From: Culex pipiens pallens
Taxonomy: Eukaryota > Arthropoda > Insecta > Diptera > Culicidae
DNA: 64,000 nucleotides
Assembly (NCBI RefSeq): GCF_016801865.2
Contig: NC_068937.1
Location: 72,886,813-72,950,812 of the forward strand
Reading direction: 5' to 3'
Shown: positions 1 to 11,234 of the stretch, piece by piece
How the letters are laid out: each line of letters starts with the position of its first letter
Position numbering within the stretch: position 1 is the first letter of the stretch
Translations under genes and position numbers: made by a program
The notes under the pieces: model-generated
Databases searched by the model: none
The model's input: only the letters and a program-made list of their open reading frames with translations
What the model was told of the DNA's origin: nothing

Positions 1-282
1 CACTAACACCAACACGGCACACCAAGCAAGCCACAACACGTGAAAAAATGACGGCAAAATCGCTCATTTAAACCGATTGAAAAATGCGAAATCCGCGTCC
101 CAGAACCGGCTACTAGCACATCCAACACAATCGCGACGCTCCCGGGACATTCCAGAACCGATCAACACACTTCAGCAGGCGATCCGATCGAATCAAATCA
201 CAAAAAAACACATTTCAAAGACAAGAAAGCGCGACGACGATCCGAACTCGACCAGCTCTCACACAGGTCCATCACCCCGTTG
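1..282. other. Unassigned left edge
   Basis: Ordinary-complexity sequence with a plus-strand open stretch from 77 to 382. That frame crosses into the repeat starting near 283 and resembles no protein I know, so I do not call a gene. It could be the edge of another mobile element. Confidence 0.4.
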
Positions 283-449
283 GTTTGACAAAGTCGAACT
301 AAAAAGTGACGAACGGTCACTTTTTTCACGGGACTCACACATACTATCAAACAAAATGGTAGTAATTGTAAGCACTGTGTGAAAAGCGTGACAAACTAAA
401 AAGTGACCCCTTTCAACAGTTGGTTTCAAATCATCGGGATTTCAGTGTG
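283..449 (+). repeat. Satellite-flanking repeat, inverted partner at 27869-28046
   Basis: Begins CCCCGTTGGTTTGAC and contains two oppositely oriented AAAAAGTGAC blocks. The same sequence, reverse-complemented, borders the second AGTATTTT array at 27869-28046. Both satellite arrays are therefore bounded by the same repeat, which suggests that the satellite grew inside or beside one element family. Confidence 0.75.
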
Positions 450-1444
450 TTATAGTATTTTAGTATTTTCGTATTTCAGTATTTTAGTATTTTAGTATTT
501 TAGTATTTTAGTATTTTAGTATTTTAGTATTTTAGTATTTTAGTATTTTAGTATTTTAGTATTTTAGTATTTTAGTATTTTAGTATTTTAGTATTTTAGT
601 ATTTTAGTATTTTAGTATTTTAGTATTTTAGTATTTTAGTATTTTAGTATTTTAGTATTTTAGTATTTTAGTATTTTAGTATTTTAGTATTTTAGTATTT
701 TAGTATTTTAGTATTTTAGTATTTTAGTATTTTAGTATTTTAGTATTTTAGTATTTTAGTATTTTAGTATTTTAGTATTTTAGTATTTTAGTATTTTAGT
801 ATTTTAGTATTTTAGTATTTTAGTATTTTAGTATTTTAGTATTTTAGTATTTTAGTATTTTAGTATTTTAGTATTTTAGTATTTTAGTATTTTAGTATTT
901 TAGTATTTTAGTATTTTAGTATTTTAGTATTTTAGTATTTTAGTATTTTAGTATTTTAGTATTTTAGTATTTTAGTATTTTAGTATTTTAGTATTTTAGT
1001 ATTTTAGTATTTTAGTATTTTAGTATTTTAGTATTTTAGTATTTTAGTATTTTAGTATTTTAGTATTTTAGTATTTTAGTATTTTAGTATTTTAGTATTT
1101 TAGTATTTTAGTATTTTAGTATTTTAGTATTTTAGTATTTTATTATTTTAGTATTTTAGTATTTTAGTATTTTAGTATTTTAGTATTTTAGTATTTTAGT
1201 ATTTTAGTATTTTAGTATTTTAGTATTTTAGTATTTTAGTATTTTAGTATTTTAGTATTTTTAGTATTTTAGTATTTTAGTATTTTAGTATTTTAGTATT
1301 TTAGTATTTTAGTATTTTAGTATTTTAGTATTTTAGTATTTTAGTATTTTAGTATTTTAGTATTTTAGTATTTTAGTATTTTAGTATTTTAGTATTTTAG
1401 TATTTTAGTATTTTAGTATTTTAGTATTTTAGTATTTTAGTATT
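450..1444 (+). repeat. AGTATTTT satellite array 1
   Basis: About 1 kb of the 8-bp unit AGTATTTT repeated roughly 120 times, nearly perfect, with rare variants (a TATT change near 1141, one extra T near 1260). No gene. The matching array at 26350-27868 runs in the opposite orientation. Confidence 0.97.
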
Positions 1445-1814
1445 TCATTAGGATTTTGTATACAGCCGCCATCTTGGCCGCCATCTTGGTTTGAATAACA
1501 TTGTCTGTTTGGAACTCTGTAGTGGTCTTAATCGTGTTCAGAGCCCCAAGATTAGTTAAATTTGAGTAGTCGTTCGCAGGTCGCATAATACCCTTTATGT
1601 ATAGGGTTTTCTATACAGCCGCCATCTTGGCCGCCATCTTGAATGTCTTGCGTCTCTTTGAAAATTCCGCCTATCAACCTTTAAATTCGGATTCAGCTGG
1701 ATCGATTTAGTCTAATTCATACTTTGTTCATTTTGTTTTCTTTGTTTGACAAAAAATATCCCAAAATTACAATTTTATGCTTGCTTTCCTTAGTGGCAAT
1801 ACCGGATTAGGCCC
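1445..1814 (+). repeat. Single unit of the 153-bp minisatellite plus its downstream flank
   Basis: Positions 1456-1642 hold one copy of the unit that is amplified at 28800-31204, including GCCGCCATCTTGG repeated twice. Positions 1643-1814 match 31205-31375. The same junction into the next element therefore exists twice, with 1 unit here and about 16 units there, so unit number has changed between the two loci. Confidence 0.85.
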
Positions 1815-2173
1815 TTTGGCCATGTCGGTTGGAGACCACTTCACTAAAATGCTAATAACTTTTTGGGGTTAACTCGGATCGTCTTGCACTCTTCTACAAA
1901 GTTGTTGGGCATTAAATTTCACATAAGAATATCACGTTTGGCAAATTTTGGACACTCGCAACGCCACCTACAGGGAGAATTACGAAACTGTGCCGTTTCT
2001 CCATACATTTTGACGATTTTTCCCATACAAACTTCATGCCCGAGTATCAATGGGTTAATGTTGACCGATTTCGCTCAAATTTTGCACAGAGGCTTAGAAT
2101 ACCCTAGGGATCAGTTTTCGGCTTGTGGAGCGAGGTTTTGAAACATTTGCCCATATTCTGGGCACCCTAATAG
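1815..2173 (+). mobile_element. Truncated DNA element of the TTAGGGTGCCCAGAA family
   Basis: The right end CATATTCTGGGCACCCTAA matches the right end of the complete 490-bp copy at 39938-40427. The left terminus is missing and replaced by other sequence. Non-coding; the 92-codon open frame inside it is not a gene. Other truncated copies lie at 5108-5466, 26283-26349 and 31376-31690. Confidence 0.75.
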
Positions 2174-2960
2174 TCAAACATTGGTCTGATGTCGTTCATA
2201 CGGAATGTTTTGTGAAGTGATTAGTTGGTCCAACGTTCTGCTTCTATAGGCCATCATGATTTTGGAAGTGGCGCTATCTAGGCGGATGCTCCACACCCTA
2301 GCTCTTTTCAACGTATTTTGGTTTGAATTTTTACACATGTTTTTCAATGCTGTTTCTTCAATGATCCTCCAACAAAGCCTCCGAACCATATTAAAAAAAT
2401 TCCAAGGGGATGCCATCCAGACCCTGCGCTGCATTATTCTTCATGGTCTTGATAATCGCCAAGATCTCCTCCTTTGTCGGTGGGTCCCCCAGGATACCTT
2501 CTTCGTCGAACTGCGGACATGAGACGTCTTCCGCTTCCGCCAGCTTGTTCTGCCATGGTAGGATACTGATGTACCGTTTCTGGCCCTTCCTTCTATCATT
2601 GTTGCGTAAGTGTGACTTCAAAAATCGAAAAGTTTTAGATATCCTTTCCAACGGACCCAGACCCTGAAAACTGTCAATGAACTTTTCGACCTTTTCCTCA
2701 AAGTTCTGCTTGCAGAAACTCCGCTTTGACAAAGTTTCGCCTACAGTTCCGGGTTCGTTCTGTCTGCCAGCAGCTTTAGACGCGCCAAAAAGTACTTCTT
2801 GGAAGCCGCTAACCTTCTAAGAGTTTTTGGGGATCCTGCCTCCTTCAATGTTGCTTCCGCTGCTTCAATCGTAGCCTCTTCAATACGCTTCCAGTTTCGC
2901 TGTCCGTGCTCACCGGGATGTCCTTCAACCAGAGACGCATCGAGCTTTATAGGCTCAATA
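2174..2960 (-). pseudogene. Non-LTR retrotransposon RT fragment, broken
   Basis: On the minus strand, a linker-like stretch (KRIEEATIEAAEATL) is followed after a stop and frameshift by an open stretch that ends in KNNAAQGLDGIPLEFF. That is the start of the non-LTR reverse transcriptase fold (the consensus there is KApGpDgi.E). A second frameshift near 2400 leads into a basic tail (2174-2434). The RT catalytic YxDD region is absent. It is the linker and first RT block of a LINE ORF2; the clade cannot be fixed. Confidence 0.6.
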
Positions 2961-3045
2961 TAAACTCTTTACCTGCTCTGTATGGTAGAACCGAGCTAAG
3001 CTCTGTATGCAGCGAACAGAGCTCTGTATGGGGAAAATAATATTG
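2925..3045 (+). repeat. CTCTGTATG-rich short repeat
   Basis: Contains several GAGCTCTGTATG / CTCTGTATGG words. A reverse-complement copy lies at 24655-24785 and a duplicate at 6218-6338. In both settings it joins the GACGCATCGAGCT block on one side and a palindromic element on the other. No coding potential. Confidence 0.7.
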
Positions 3046-3054
3046 AAATGCATA

Positions 3055-4955
3055 GCAATTCTCTACGAAATCGGTCTTTTTTCTTCAATTTTAATTTTTG
3101 TATTTTTTAATCCGACTGAAACTTTTTTGGTGCCTTCGGTATGCCCAAAGAAGCCATGTCCATATAATTTTCCATACAAATTTGGCAGCTGTCCATACAA
3201 AAATGATGTATGAAAATTCAAAAATCTGTATCTTTTGAAGGAATTTTTTGATCGATTTGGTGTCTTCGGCAAAGTTGTAGGTATGGATATGGACTACACT
3301 GGAAAAAAGTGATACACGGTAAAAAAAAATTGGTGATTTTTTTATTTAACTTTTTATCACTAAAACTTGATTTGCAAAAAAAAACACAATTTTTTTTTTT
3401 TTTATTTTTTGATATGTTTTAGAGGACATAAAATGTCAACTTTTCAGAAATTTCCAGGTTGTGCAAAAAATCATTGACCGAGTTATGATTGTTTTAATAA
3501 ATACTGATTTTTTCAAAAAATCGAAATTTTGGTCGCAAAAATTTTTCTACTTCATTTTTTGATGTAAAATCAAATTTGCAATCAAAAAGTACTTTAGTAA
3601 AATTTCGATAAAGTGCACCGTTTTCAAGTTAAATCTATATTTAGGTGACTTTTTTGAAAATAGTCGAAGTTTTTAATTTTTTTTTCATTAGTGCACATGT
3701 TTGCACAATTTTGGAAAAAATATTTTTGAAGAGCTGAGAAAATTTTCTATATTTTGCTTCTTCGGACTTTGATGATAAGACCTTTAGTTGCTGAGATATT
3801 GCAATGCAAAGGCTTAAAAACAGGAAAATTCATGTTTTCTAAGTCTCACCCAAACAACCCACCATTTTTCAATGCCGATATCTCAGCAACTAATGGTCCG
3901 ATTTTCAATGTTAAAATATGAAACATTTGTGAAATTTTCCGATCTTTTCGAAAACAATATTTAAAAAAATTTCAAATCAAGACTAACATTTCCAAAGGGC
4001 AAAACATTCAATATTACGTCCTTTAAAAATGTTAGTCCTGGTTTAATTTTTTTGAAAATATTGTTTTCGAAAGATCGGAAAATTTCACAAATGTTTCATA
4101 TATTAACATTGAAAATCGGACCATTAGTTGCTGAGATATCGACATTAAAAATTAGTGGGCTGTTTGGGTGAGACTTAGAAAACATCAATTTTCCAGTTTT
4201 TAAACCTTTGCATGACAATATCTCAGAAACTAAAGATCGTATCCAAAAAAGCAAAATATAGAGAATTTTCTCAGCTTTTCAAAAATATTTTTCCAGAAGT
4301 GTGCAAACATGTGCACTAATTTAAAAAAATGAAAAACTGCGACTATTTTCAAAAAAGTCACCTAAATATGGATTAAACTTGAAAACGGTGCACTTTATCA
4401 AAATTTCACCAAAGTACTTTTTGATTGCAAATTTGATTTTACATCGAAAAATGAAGTTGAAAAATTTTTGCTACCAATATTTCGACTTTAAAAAAAAATA
4501 TCAGTATTGATTAAAAAATTCATAACTCGTTCAAAGATTTTTTGCAAAACCTGGAAATTTCTAAAAAGTTGGCATTTTATGTCCCCTTGAACATATCAAA
4601 AAATAAAAAAAAAATTAAAATAGGGTTTTTTTGCAAATCAAGTTTTAGTGATAAAAAGTTAAATTAAAAATCACAATTTTTTTTTACCGTGTATCATTTT
4701 TTTTTTCCAGTGTAGTCCGTATCCATACCTACAACTTTGCCGAAGACACCAAATCGATCAAAAAATTTCTTCAAAAGATACAGATTTTAGAATTTTTGTA
4801 TGGACAGCTGCCAAATTTGTATGGAATATTATATGGACAAACTAATGATGCAAAATGGCTTCTTTGGGCATACCGAAGGCACCAAAAAAGTTTCAGTCGG
4901 ATTAAAAATTACAAAAAAAAATCGAATGACCGAAATCCTAGAGAACTGCTCATAT
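3055..4955. mobile_element. Foldback (palindromic) element, copy 1
   Basis: The first half is an imperfect reverse complement of the second half along nearly its whole length, with the centre near 4010. For example, AATCCGACTGAAAC near 3110 pairs with GTTTCAGTCGGATT near 4890. Outer ends read roughly GCAATTCTCTACGAAATCGG and its inverse. There is no transposase-like frame, so it is non-autonomous. Relatives: 6348-8248, and the split copy 33852-34930 plus 42765-45228. Confidence 0.85.
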
Positions 4956-5107
4956 ATCTTAAAAATGATAAGTTTTAGAAAGTTAACAAGTTCTAGAAAG
5001 TTGCTGGATCTATATTATCACTTGTAGCACCAACGGGGTCTAAACTTACGCGAAGTACGTTGGAAATGCAACATCATCCGGCTGTATCTCGGCGAAAACT
5101 CAACCGA

Positions 5108-5466
5108 TTTGGCCATGTCGGTTGGAGACCACTTCACTAAAATGCTAATAACTTTTTGGGGTTAACTCGGATCGTCTTGCACTCTTCTACAAAGTTGTTG
5201 GGCATTAAATTTCACATAAGAATATCACGTTTGGCAAATTTTGGACACTCGCAACGCCACCTACAGGGAGAATTACGAAACTGTGCCGTTTCTCCATACA
5301 TTTTGACGATTTTTCCCATACAAACTTCATGCCCGAGTATCAATGGGTTAATGTTGACCGATTTCGCTCAAATTTTGCACAGAGGCTTAGAATACCCTAG
5401 GGATCAGTTTTCGGCTTGTGGAGCGAGGTTTTGAAACATTTGCCCATATTCTGGGCACCCTAATAG
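5108..5466 (+). mobile_element. Truncated TTAGGGTGCCCAGAA element, duplicate
   Basis: Copy of 1815-2173 within unit 2 of the tandem duplication. Same missing left end. Confidence 0.75.
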
Positions 5467-6253
5467 TCAAACATTGGTCTGATGTCGTTCATACGGAATG
5501 TTTTGTGAAGTGATTAGTTGGTCCAACGTTCTGCTTCTATAGGCCATCATGATTTTGGAAGTGGCGCTATCTAGGCGGATGCTCCACACCCTAGCTCTTT
5601 TCAACGTATTTTGGTTTGAATTTTTACACATGTTTTTCAATGCTGTTTCTTCAATGATCCTCCAACAAAGCCTCCGAACCATATTAAAAAAATTCCAAGG
5701 GGATGCCATCCAGACCCTGCGCTGCATTATTCTTCATGGTCTTGATAATCGCCAAGATCTCCTCCTTTGTCGGTGGGTCCCCCAGGATACCTTCTTCGTC
5801 GAACTGCGGACATGAGACGTCTTCCGCTTCCGCCAGCTTGTTCTGCCATGGTAGGATACTGATGTACCGTTTCTGGCCCTTCCTTCTATCATTGTTGCGT
5901 AAGTGTGACTTCAAAAATCGAAAAGTTTTAGATATCCTTTCCAACGGACCCAGACCCTGAAAACTGTCAATGAACTTTTCGACCTTTTCCTCAAAGTTCT
6001 GCTTGCAGAAACTCCGCTTTGACAAAGTTTCGCCTACAGTTCCGGGTTCGTTCTGTCTGCCAGCAGCTTTAGACGCGCCAAAAAGTACTTCTTGGAAGCC
6101 GCTAACCTTCTAAGAGTTTTTGGGGATCCTGCCTCCTTCAATGTTGCTTCCGCTGCTTCAATCGTAGCCTCTTCAATACGCTTCCAGTTTCGCTGTCCGT
6201 GCTCACCGGGATGTCCTTCAACCAGAGACGCATCGAACTTTATAGGCTCAATA
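5467..6253 (-). pseudogene. Non-LTR RT fragment, duplicate
   Basis: Copy of 2174-2960 within unit 2, with the same stop and frameshifts. The defects therefore predate the duplication. Confidence 0.6.
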
Positions 6254-6347
6254 TAAACTCTTTACCTGCTCTGTATGGTAGAACCGAGCTAAGCTCTGTA
6301 TGCAGCGAACAGAGCTCTGTATGGGGAAAATAATATTGAAATGCATA

Positions 6348-8248
6348 GCAATTCTCTACGAAATCGGTCTTTTTTCTTCAATTTTAATTTTTGTATTTTT
6401 TAATCCGACTGAAACTTTTTTGGTGCCTTCGGTATGCCCAAAGAAGCCATGTCCATATAATTTTCCATACAAATTTGGCAGCTGTCCATACAAAAATGAT
6501 GTATGAAAATTCAAAAATCTGTATCTTTTGAAGGAATTTTTTGATCGATTTGGTGTCTTCGGCAAAGTTGTAGGTATGGATATGGACTACACTGGAAAAA
6601 AGTGATACACGGTAAAAAAAAATTGGTGATTTTTTTATTTAACTTTTTATCACTAAAACTTGATTTGCAAAAAAAAACACAATTTTTTTTTTTTTTATTT
6701 TTTGATATGTTTTAGAGGACATAAAATGTCAACTTTTCAGAAATTTCCAGGTTGTGCAAAAAATCATTGACCGAGTTATGATTGTTTTAATAAATACTGA
6801 TTTTTTCAAAAAATCGAAATTTTGGTCGCAAAAATTTTTCTACTTCATTTTTTGATGTAAAATCAAATTTGCAATCAAAAAGTACTTTAGTAAAATTTCG
6901 ATAAAGTGCACCGTTTTCAAGTTAAATCTATATTTAGGTGACTTTTTTGAAAATAGTCGAAGTTTTTAATTTTTTTTTCATTAGTGCACATGTTTGCACA
7001 ATTTTGGAAAAAATATTTTTGAAGAGCTGAGAAAATTTTCTATATTTTGCTTCTTCGGACTTTGATGATAAGACCTTTAGTTGCTGAGATATTGCAATGC
7101 AAAGGCTTAAAAACAGGAAAATTCATGTTTTCTAAGTCTCACCCAAACAACCCACCATTTTTCAATGCCGATATCTCAGCAACTAATGGTCCGATTTTCA
7201 ATGTTAAAATATGAAACATTTGTGAAATTTTCCGATCTTTTCGAAAACAATATTTAAAAAAATTTCAAATCAAGACTAACATTTCCAAAGGGCAAAACAT
7301 TCAATATTACGTCCTTTAAAAATGTTAGTCCTGGTTTAATTTTTTTGAAAATATTGTTTTCGAAAGATCGGAAAATTTCACAAATGTTTCATATATTAAC
7401 ATTGAAAATCGGACCATTAGTTGCTGAGATATCGACATTAAAAATTAGTGGGCTGTTTGGGTGAGACTTAGAAAACATCAATTTTCCAGTTTTTAAACCT
7501 TTGCATGACAATATCTCAGAAACTAAAGATCGTATCCAAAGAAGCAAAATATAGAGAATTTTCTCAGCTTTTCAAAAATATTTTTCCAGAAGTGTGCAAA
7601 CATGTGCACTAATTTAAAAAAATGAAAAACTGCGACTATTTTCAAAAAAGTCACCTAAATATGGATTAAACTTGAAAACGGTGCACTTTATCAAAATTTC
7701 ACCAAAGTACTTTTTGATTGCAAATTTGATTTTACATCGAAAAATGAAGTTGAAAAATTTTTGCTACCAATATTTCGACTTTAAAAAAAAATATCAGTAT
7801 TGATTAAAAAATTCATAACTCGTTCAAAGATTTTTTGCAAAACCTGGAAATTTCTAAAAAGTTGGCATTTTATGTCCCCTTGAACATATCAAAAAATAAA
7901 AAAAAAATTAAAATAGGGTTTTTTTGCAAATCAAGTTTTAGTGATAAAAAGTTAAATTAAAAATCACAATTTTTTTTTACCGTGTATCATTTTTTTTTTC
8001 CAGTGTAGTCCGTATCCATACCTACAACTTTGCCGAAGACACCAAATCGATCAAAAAATTTCTTCAAAAGATACAGATTTTAGAATTTTTGTATGGACAG
8101 CTGCCAAATTTGTATGGAATATTATATGGACAAACTAATGATGCAAAATGGCTTCTTTGGGCATACCGAAGGCACCAAAAAAGTTTCAGTCGGATTAAAA
8201 ATTACAAAAAAAAATCGAATGACCGAAATCCTAGAGAACTGCTCATAT
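6348..8248. mobile_element. Foldback element, copy 2 (duplicate)
   Basis: Duplicate of 3055-4955 created by the 3293-bp tandem duplication. Near 7537 it has AAAGAAGC where copy 1 has AAAAAAGC. Confidence 0.85.
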
Positions 8249-8454
8249 ATCTTAAAAATGATAAGTTTTAGAAAGTTAACAAGTTCTAGAAAGTTGCTGG
8301 ATCTATATTATCACTTGTAGCACCAACGGGGTCTAAACTTACGCGAAGTACGTTGGAAATGCAACATCATCCGGCTGTATCTCGGCGAAAACTCAACCGA
8401 TTTGGACGATTCTTGTTGCAGTCGATCCGGAAGAATGTCAAGAATCACCTCCAA

Positions 8455-8787
8455 CAAGGTAGAGCCAAAACAGATGCATCTAACTTAAGTTATAATAAAA
8501 AAGGCATTTCCAACTTTTTTGACCCCCTTGGTGCTACAAGTGTTATTCTCTCAGACGTCATTACAATTTGATTGATTTCAGTTGTGCAAAACCAGAAAAA
8601 ACTATTTATTTTCTAAGATACAAGGTAGATCCAAAACAGATGCATCTAACTTAAGTTATAATAAAAAAGGCATTTCCAACTTTTTTGACCCCCTTGGTGC
8701 TACAAGTGTTATTCTCTCAGACGTCATTACAATTTGATTGATTTCAGTTGTGCAAAACCAGAAAAAAACTATTTATTTTCTAAGATA
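8455..8787 (+). repeat. Tandem duplication of 166 bp
   Basis: Two direct copies start at CAAGGTAGA (8455 and 8621) and end before CAAGGTATAG. The second is 167 bp because of one extra A. Non-coding. It lies inside the left arm of the outer palindrome that pairs with 20717-21003. Confidence 0.9.
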
Positions 8788-8950
8788 CAAGGTATAGCAT
8801 ATTTTTGTGTTGTACAAAGTTGCTCAACTAACAAAAATGAACAACTCTCTCGAAGAAACCAAAGCGCTATCTTCAATAGATACCGAAATAAAAAATAAAA
8901 ACTATTTTTATACTATATACCTACTGCTTGCGACAAACACAAAGCGACCG
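8788..8950. repeat. Outer palindrome left arm, pairs with 20717-20905
   Basis: Includes CAACTCTCTCGAAGAAACC and GCTTGCGACAAACACAAAGC, both found reverse-complemented just right of the foldback element that ends at 20716. The two arms are separated by about 12 kb of nested insertions. Confidence 0.8.
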
Positions 8951-9530
8951 AGTCGTAGGCACAGGTAATATGAAGCATGTTTGGTAGAGATCATCTGAAG
9001 TGAAAACTAGTATAGCAGAGTGTTCATAGAGAGTTTTTTTCTGTTAAATGCTCTCGACTAGATGGTTGAAATAAATTTCAGATAAAATTATAAAAAAATA
9101 TAAAATTATATTCTTTTTATTGTACTGGTAAGTCATTTATATTAGAAACAATATAATTATTTCACACCAATTTTATGTTTGTCTTGACAAAACAAATGTT
9201 CAACAAAATTACAAGTTTCGTGCAACAAATTAAATTTTATAAAAAGAAAATCACTTAACAGCTTTTTAACCATATAAAGATTTTTTTTGGAAGCTTTGCC
9301 ATTTTATTTTACTCAACAAAAAAAACTATATTTCCTTATTTTTTTTTCTGATGGTTATAACCATCAGAAAATTTCAAGATCTAAATGCTCTCAATGTTTT
9401 TTTTTTATTTTGTTACCTATTTTAAAATAAAAAAAAAATGCAATTAAATAGCAAACACAATTTTTTCTTTATTTTCAAGCAAGGAAATCAGTGAAGAGTT
9501 TTTAGCTCTAAATGCTCTCTATGGAAAATG
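8951..9530. repeat. Inner palindrome left arm, pairs with 17150-17455
   Basis: Carries GGCACAGGTAATATGAAGC and TTTTTATTGTACTGGTAAG, whose reverse complements lie at 17270-17440. A third copy of the GGCACAGGTAATATGAAGC block is at 24786-24814. No gene. Confidence 0.8.
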
Positions 9531-9660
9531 GCCATTTTATTCCCACGGGAGCGAATGACCCATAGGGTTAAAGTTCCCCTAATAAAATCAACAACAACAA
9601 CATTACCTGTATTCTAAATTTTTTTTATGTTTCAAGCAAAGAAATCCGTAAAATGTTTAA

Positions 9661-11044
9661 GAGCGAGTCCACGAAAAGGGCATACCCCTTTGTATGGGAC
9701 GTCGTTTGGACCTCACCAATCTGCCTGAAATTTTCAGGGGTTGTTTGTACATATAAAACTAGCATCTGGCCAAAATATGAGCACTCTAGGTCAACGGGAA
9801 GTGGGGCAAATCGGGACACTAAGTTTGAAGGTTTAAAAACGTCAAAAATATTAAAAAGGCAATAACTTTGAAAAAAATCAATTTAATTTCAAAATTCAAA
9901 ATGCATCTGAAAGAGCTTAAAAAATGTAACAAAATGCAGGGTAGAGCATCCAAATTGGTCAAACCTAAAGGGAGTTATTGGCATTTTAGTGAAAAAATAG
10001 CATAATTTTCAAACTCAAATAAAAAAATGTTCCATCCAGATATCAACTCGGTTCGACCTGCAGCTTGTAGTGGACATCTGGGACTACCATTTGAAACTAA
10101 GAACGCTTTGGGTAAGGCAGTTTAACATATTAAATAGACACTTTTACTTTTAGTGAATTTTTTGGTCGTAAATTTTTGCTCCGGGGACCCCTTAGATCAA
10201 ATTTTTCGGTGATAATTTCACCATATTCGTGTTTCTGGGACAATTTTACAATAGAATCATGCATAAAAATGATTATTTTCATCCATTTTAACCCTTTAAA
10301 AAATAAAAGTTAAAAAAAATCTTTGAATCACATTTATTGAAAATCAAGTTCGTTTCCTAGGATACTAGATGACACCAGAAAAAAGCAGCTTCTTAATTTT
10401 TTTTAACTTTCATTTTTTAAAGGGTTAAAATGGATGAAAATAAACATTTGTGTGCATGTTTCTAATGTAAAATTGTCTCAGGAACACGAATATGGTGAAA
10501 TTATCACCGAAAAATTTGATCTAAGGGGTCCCCGGAGCAAAAATTTACGACCAAAAAATTCACTAAAAGTAAAAGTGTCTATTTAATATGTTAAACTGCC
10601 TTACCCAAAGCGTTCTTAGTTTCAAATGGTAGTCCCAGATGTCCACTACAAGCTGCAGGTCGAACCGAGTTGATATCTGGATGGAACATTTTTTTATTTG
10701 AGTTTGAAAATTATGCTATTTTTTCACTAAAATGCCAATAACTCCCTTTAGGTTTGACCAATTTGGATGCTCTACCCTGCATTTTGTTGCATTTTTTAAG
10801 CTCTTTAAGATGCATTTTGAATTTTGAAATTAAATTGATTTTTTTCAAAGTTATAGCCTTTTTAATATTTTTGACGATTTTAAACCTTCAAACTTAGTGT
10901 CCCGATTTGCCCCACTTCCCGTTGACCTAGAGTGCTCATATTTTGGCCAGATGCTAGTTTTATATGTACAAACAACCCCTGAAAATTTCAGGCAGATTGA
11001 TGAGGTCGATGCGAGGTGGGTATGCTTTGCTCGTGGACTCGCTC
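9661..11044. mobile_element. TTAA-flanked palindromic MITE, 1384 bp
   Basis: Starts GAGCGAGTCCACGAAAAG and ends with the inverse (TCGTGGACTCGCTC). It is flanked by TTAA at 9657-9660 and 11045-11048, the target duplication of piggyBac-type transposons. Two long arms meet near 10350. The arms agree almost to the ends except for a diverged block near 11010-11030. No transposase frame. It is inserted in the inner palindrome arm. Confidence 0.8.
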
Positions 11045-11098
11045 TTAAGCTCTAAAAAGCTCTAAATGCTCTCTTTGGAAAATGGCTATATTATTACT

Positions 11099-11234
11099 TG
11101 TATTCTAAATACCGACAGTGGGGGTGACTAAGGGTCAAAAAACGATACACCTGTCGTATTTTCTTAATAACAAAAACAATTTAAATTACATCGAAAATCT
11201 TTCGACGTAGATTTGTTCTTAGATAGTTTACTAA
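11099..11234 (+). mobile_element. CAGTGGGGGTGAC element, left part
   Basis: Begins ACCGACAGTGGGGGTGACT. Its continuation lies at 12594-13010 after an insertion. The uninterrupted reverse-complement copy is at 62790-63205, which shows that both halves belong together. Another end fragment is at 51221-51285. Non-coding. Confidence 0.7.

Larger units (their letters stand above)
1815..5107 (+). repeat. 3293-bp tandem duplication, unit 1
   Basis: Every base pairs with 5108-8400 at a constant offset of 3293, with only a few substitutions that I could see (for example near 2945 and 4240). The breakpoint carries the 5-bp microhomology TTTGG. It is either a very recent tandem duplication or an assembly duplication. 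Confidence 0.95.
5108..8400 (+). repeat. 3293-bp tandem duplication, unit 2
   Basis: Second copy of 1815-5107, in direct orientation and directly abutting it. It ends at TTTGG, where unique sequence resumes. It contains a second copy of every feature of unit 1. Confidence 0.95.

Noticed and set aside
3007..3272. Overlapping open frames in both strands of the foldback arms
   Set aside because: They are by-products of the palindrome, found again mirrored at 4796-5027, with no protein similarity.
9653..9865. Small gene in the TTAA palindrome
   Set aside because: The frame lies wholly in an arm and is matched by a mirrored frame on the other strand.
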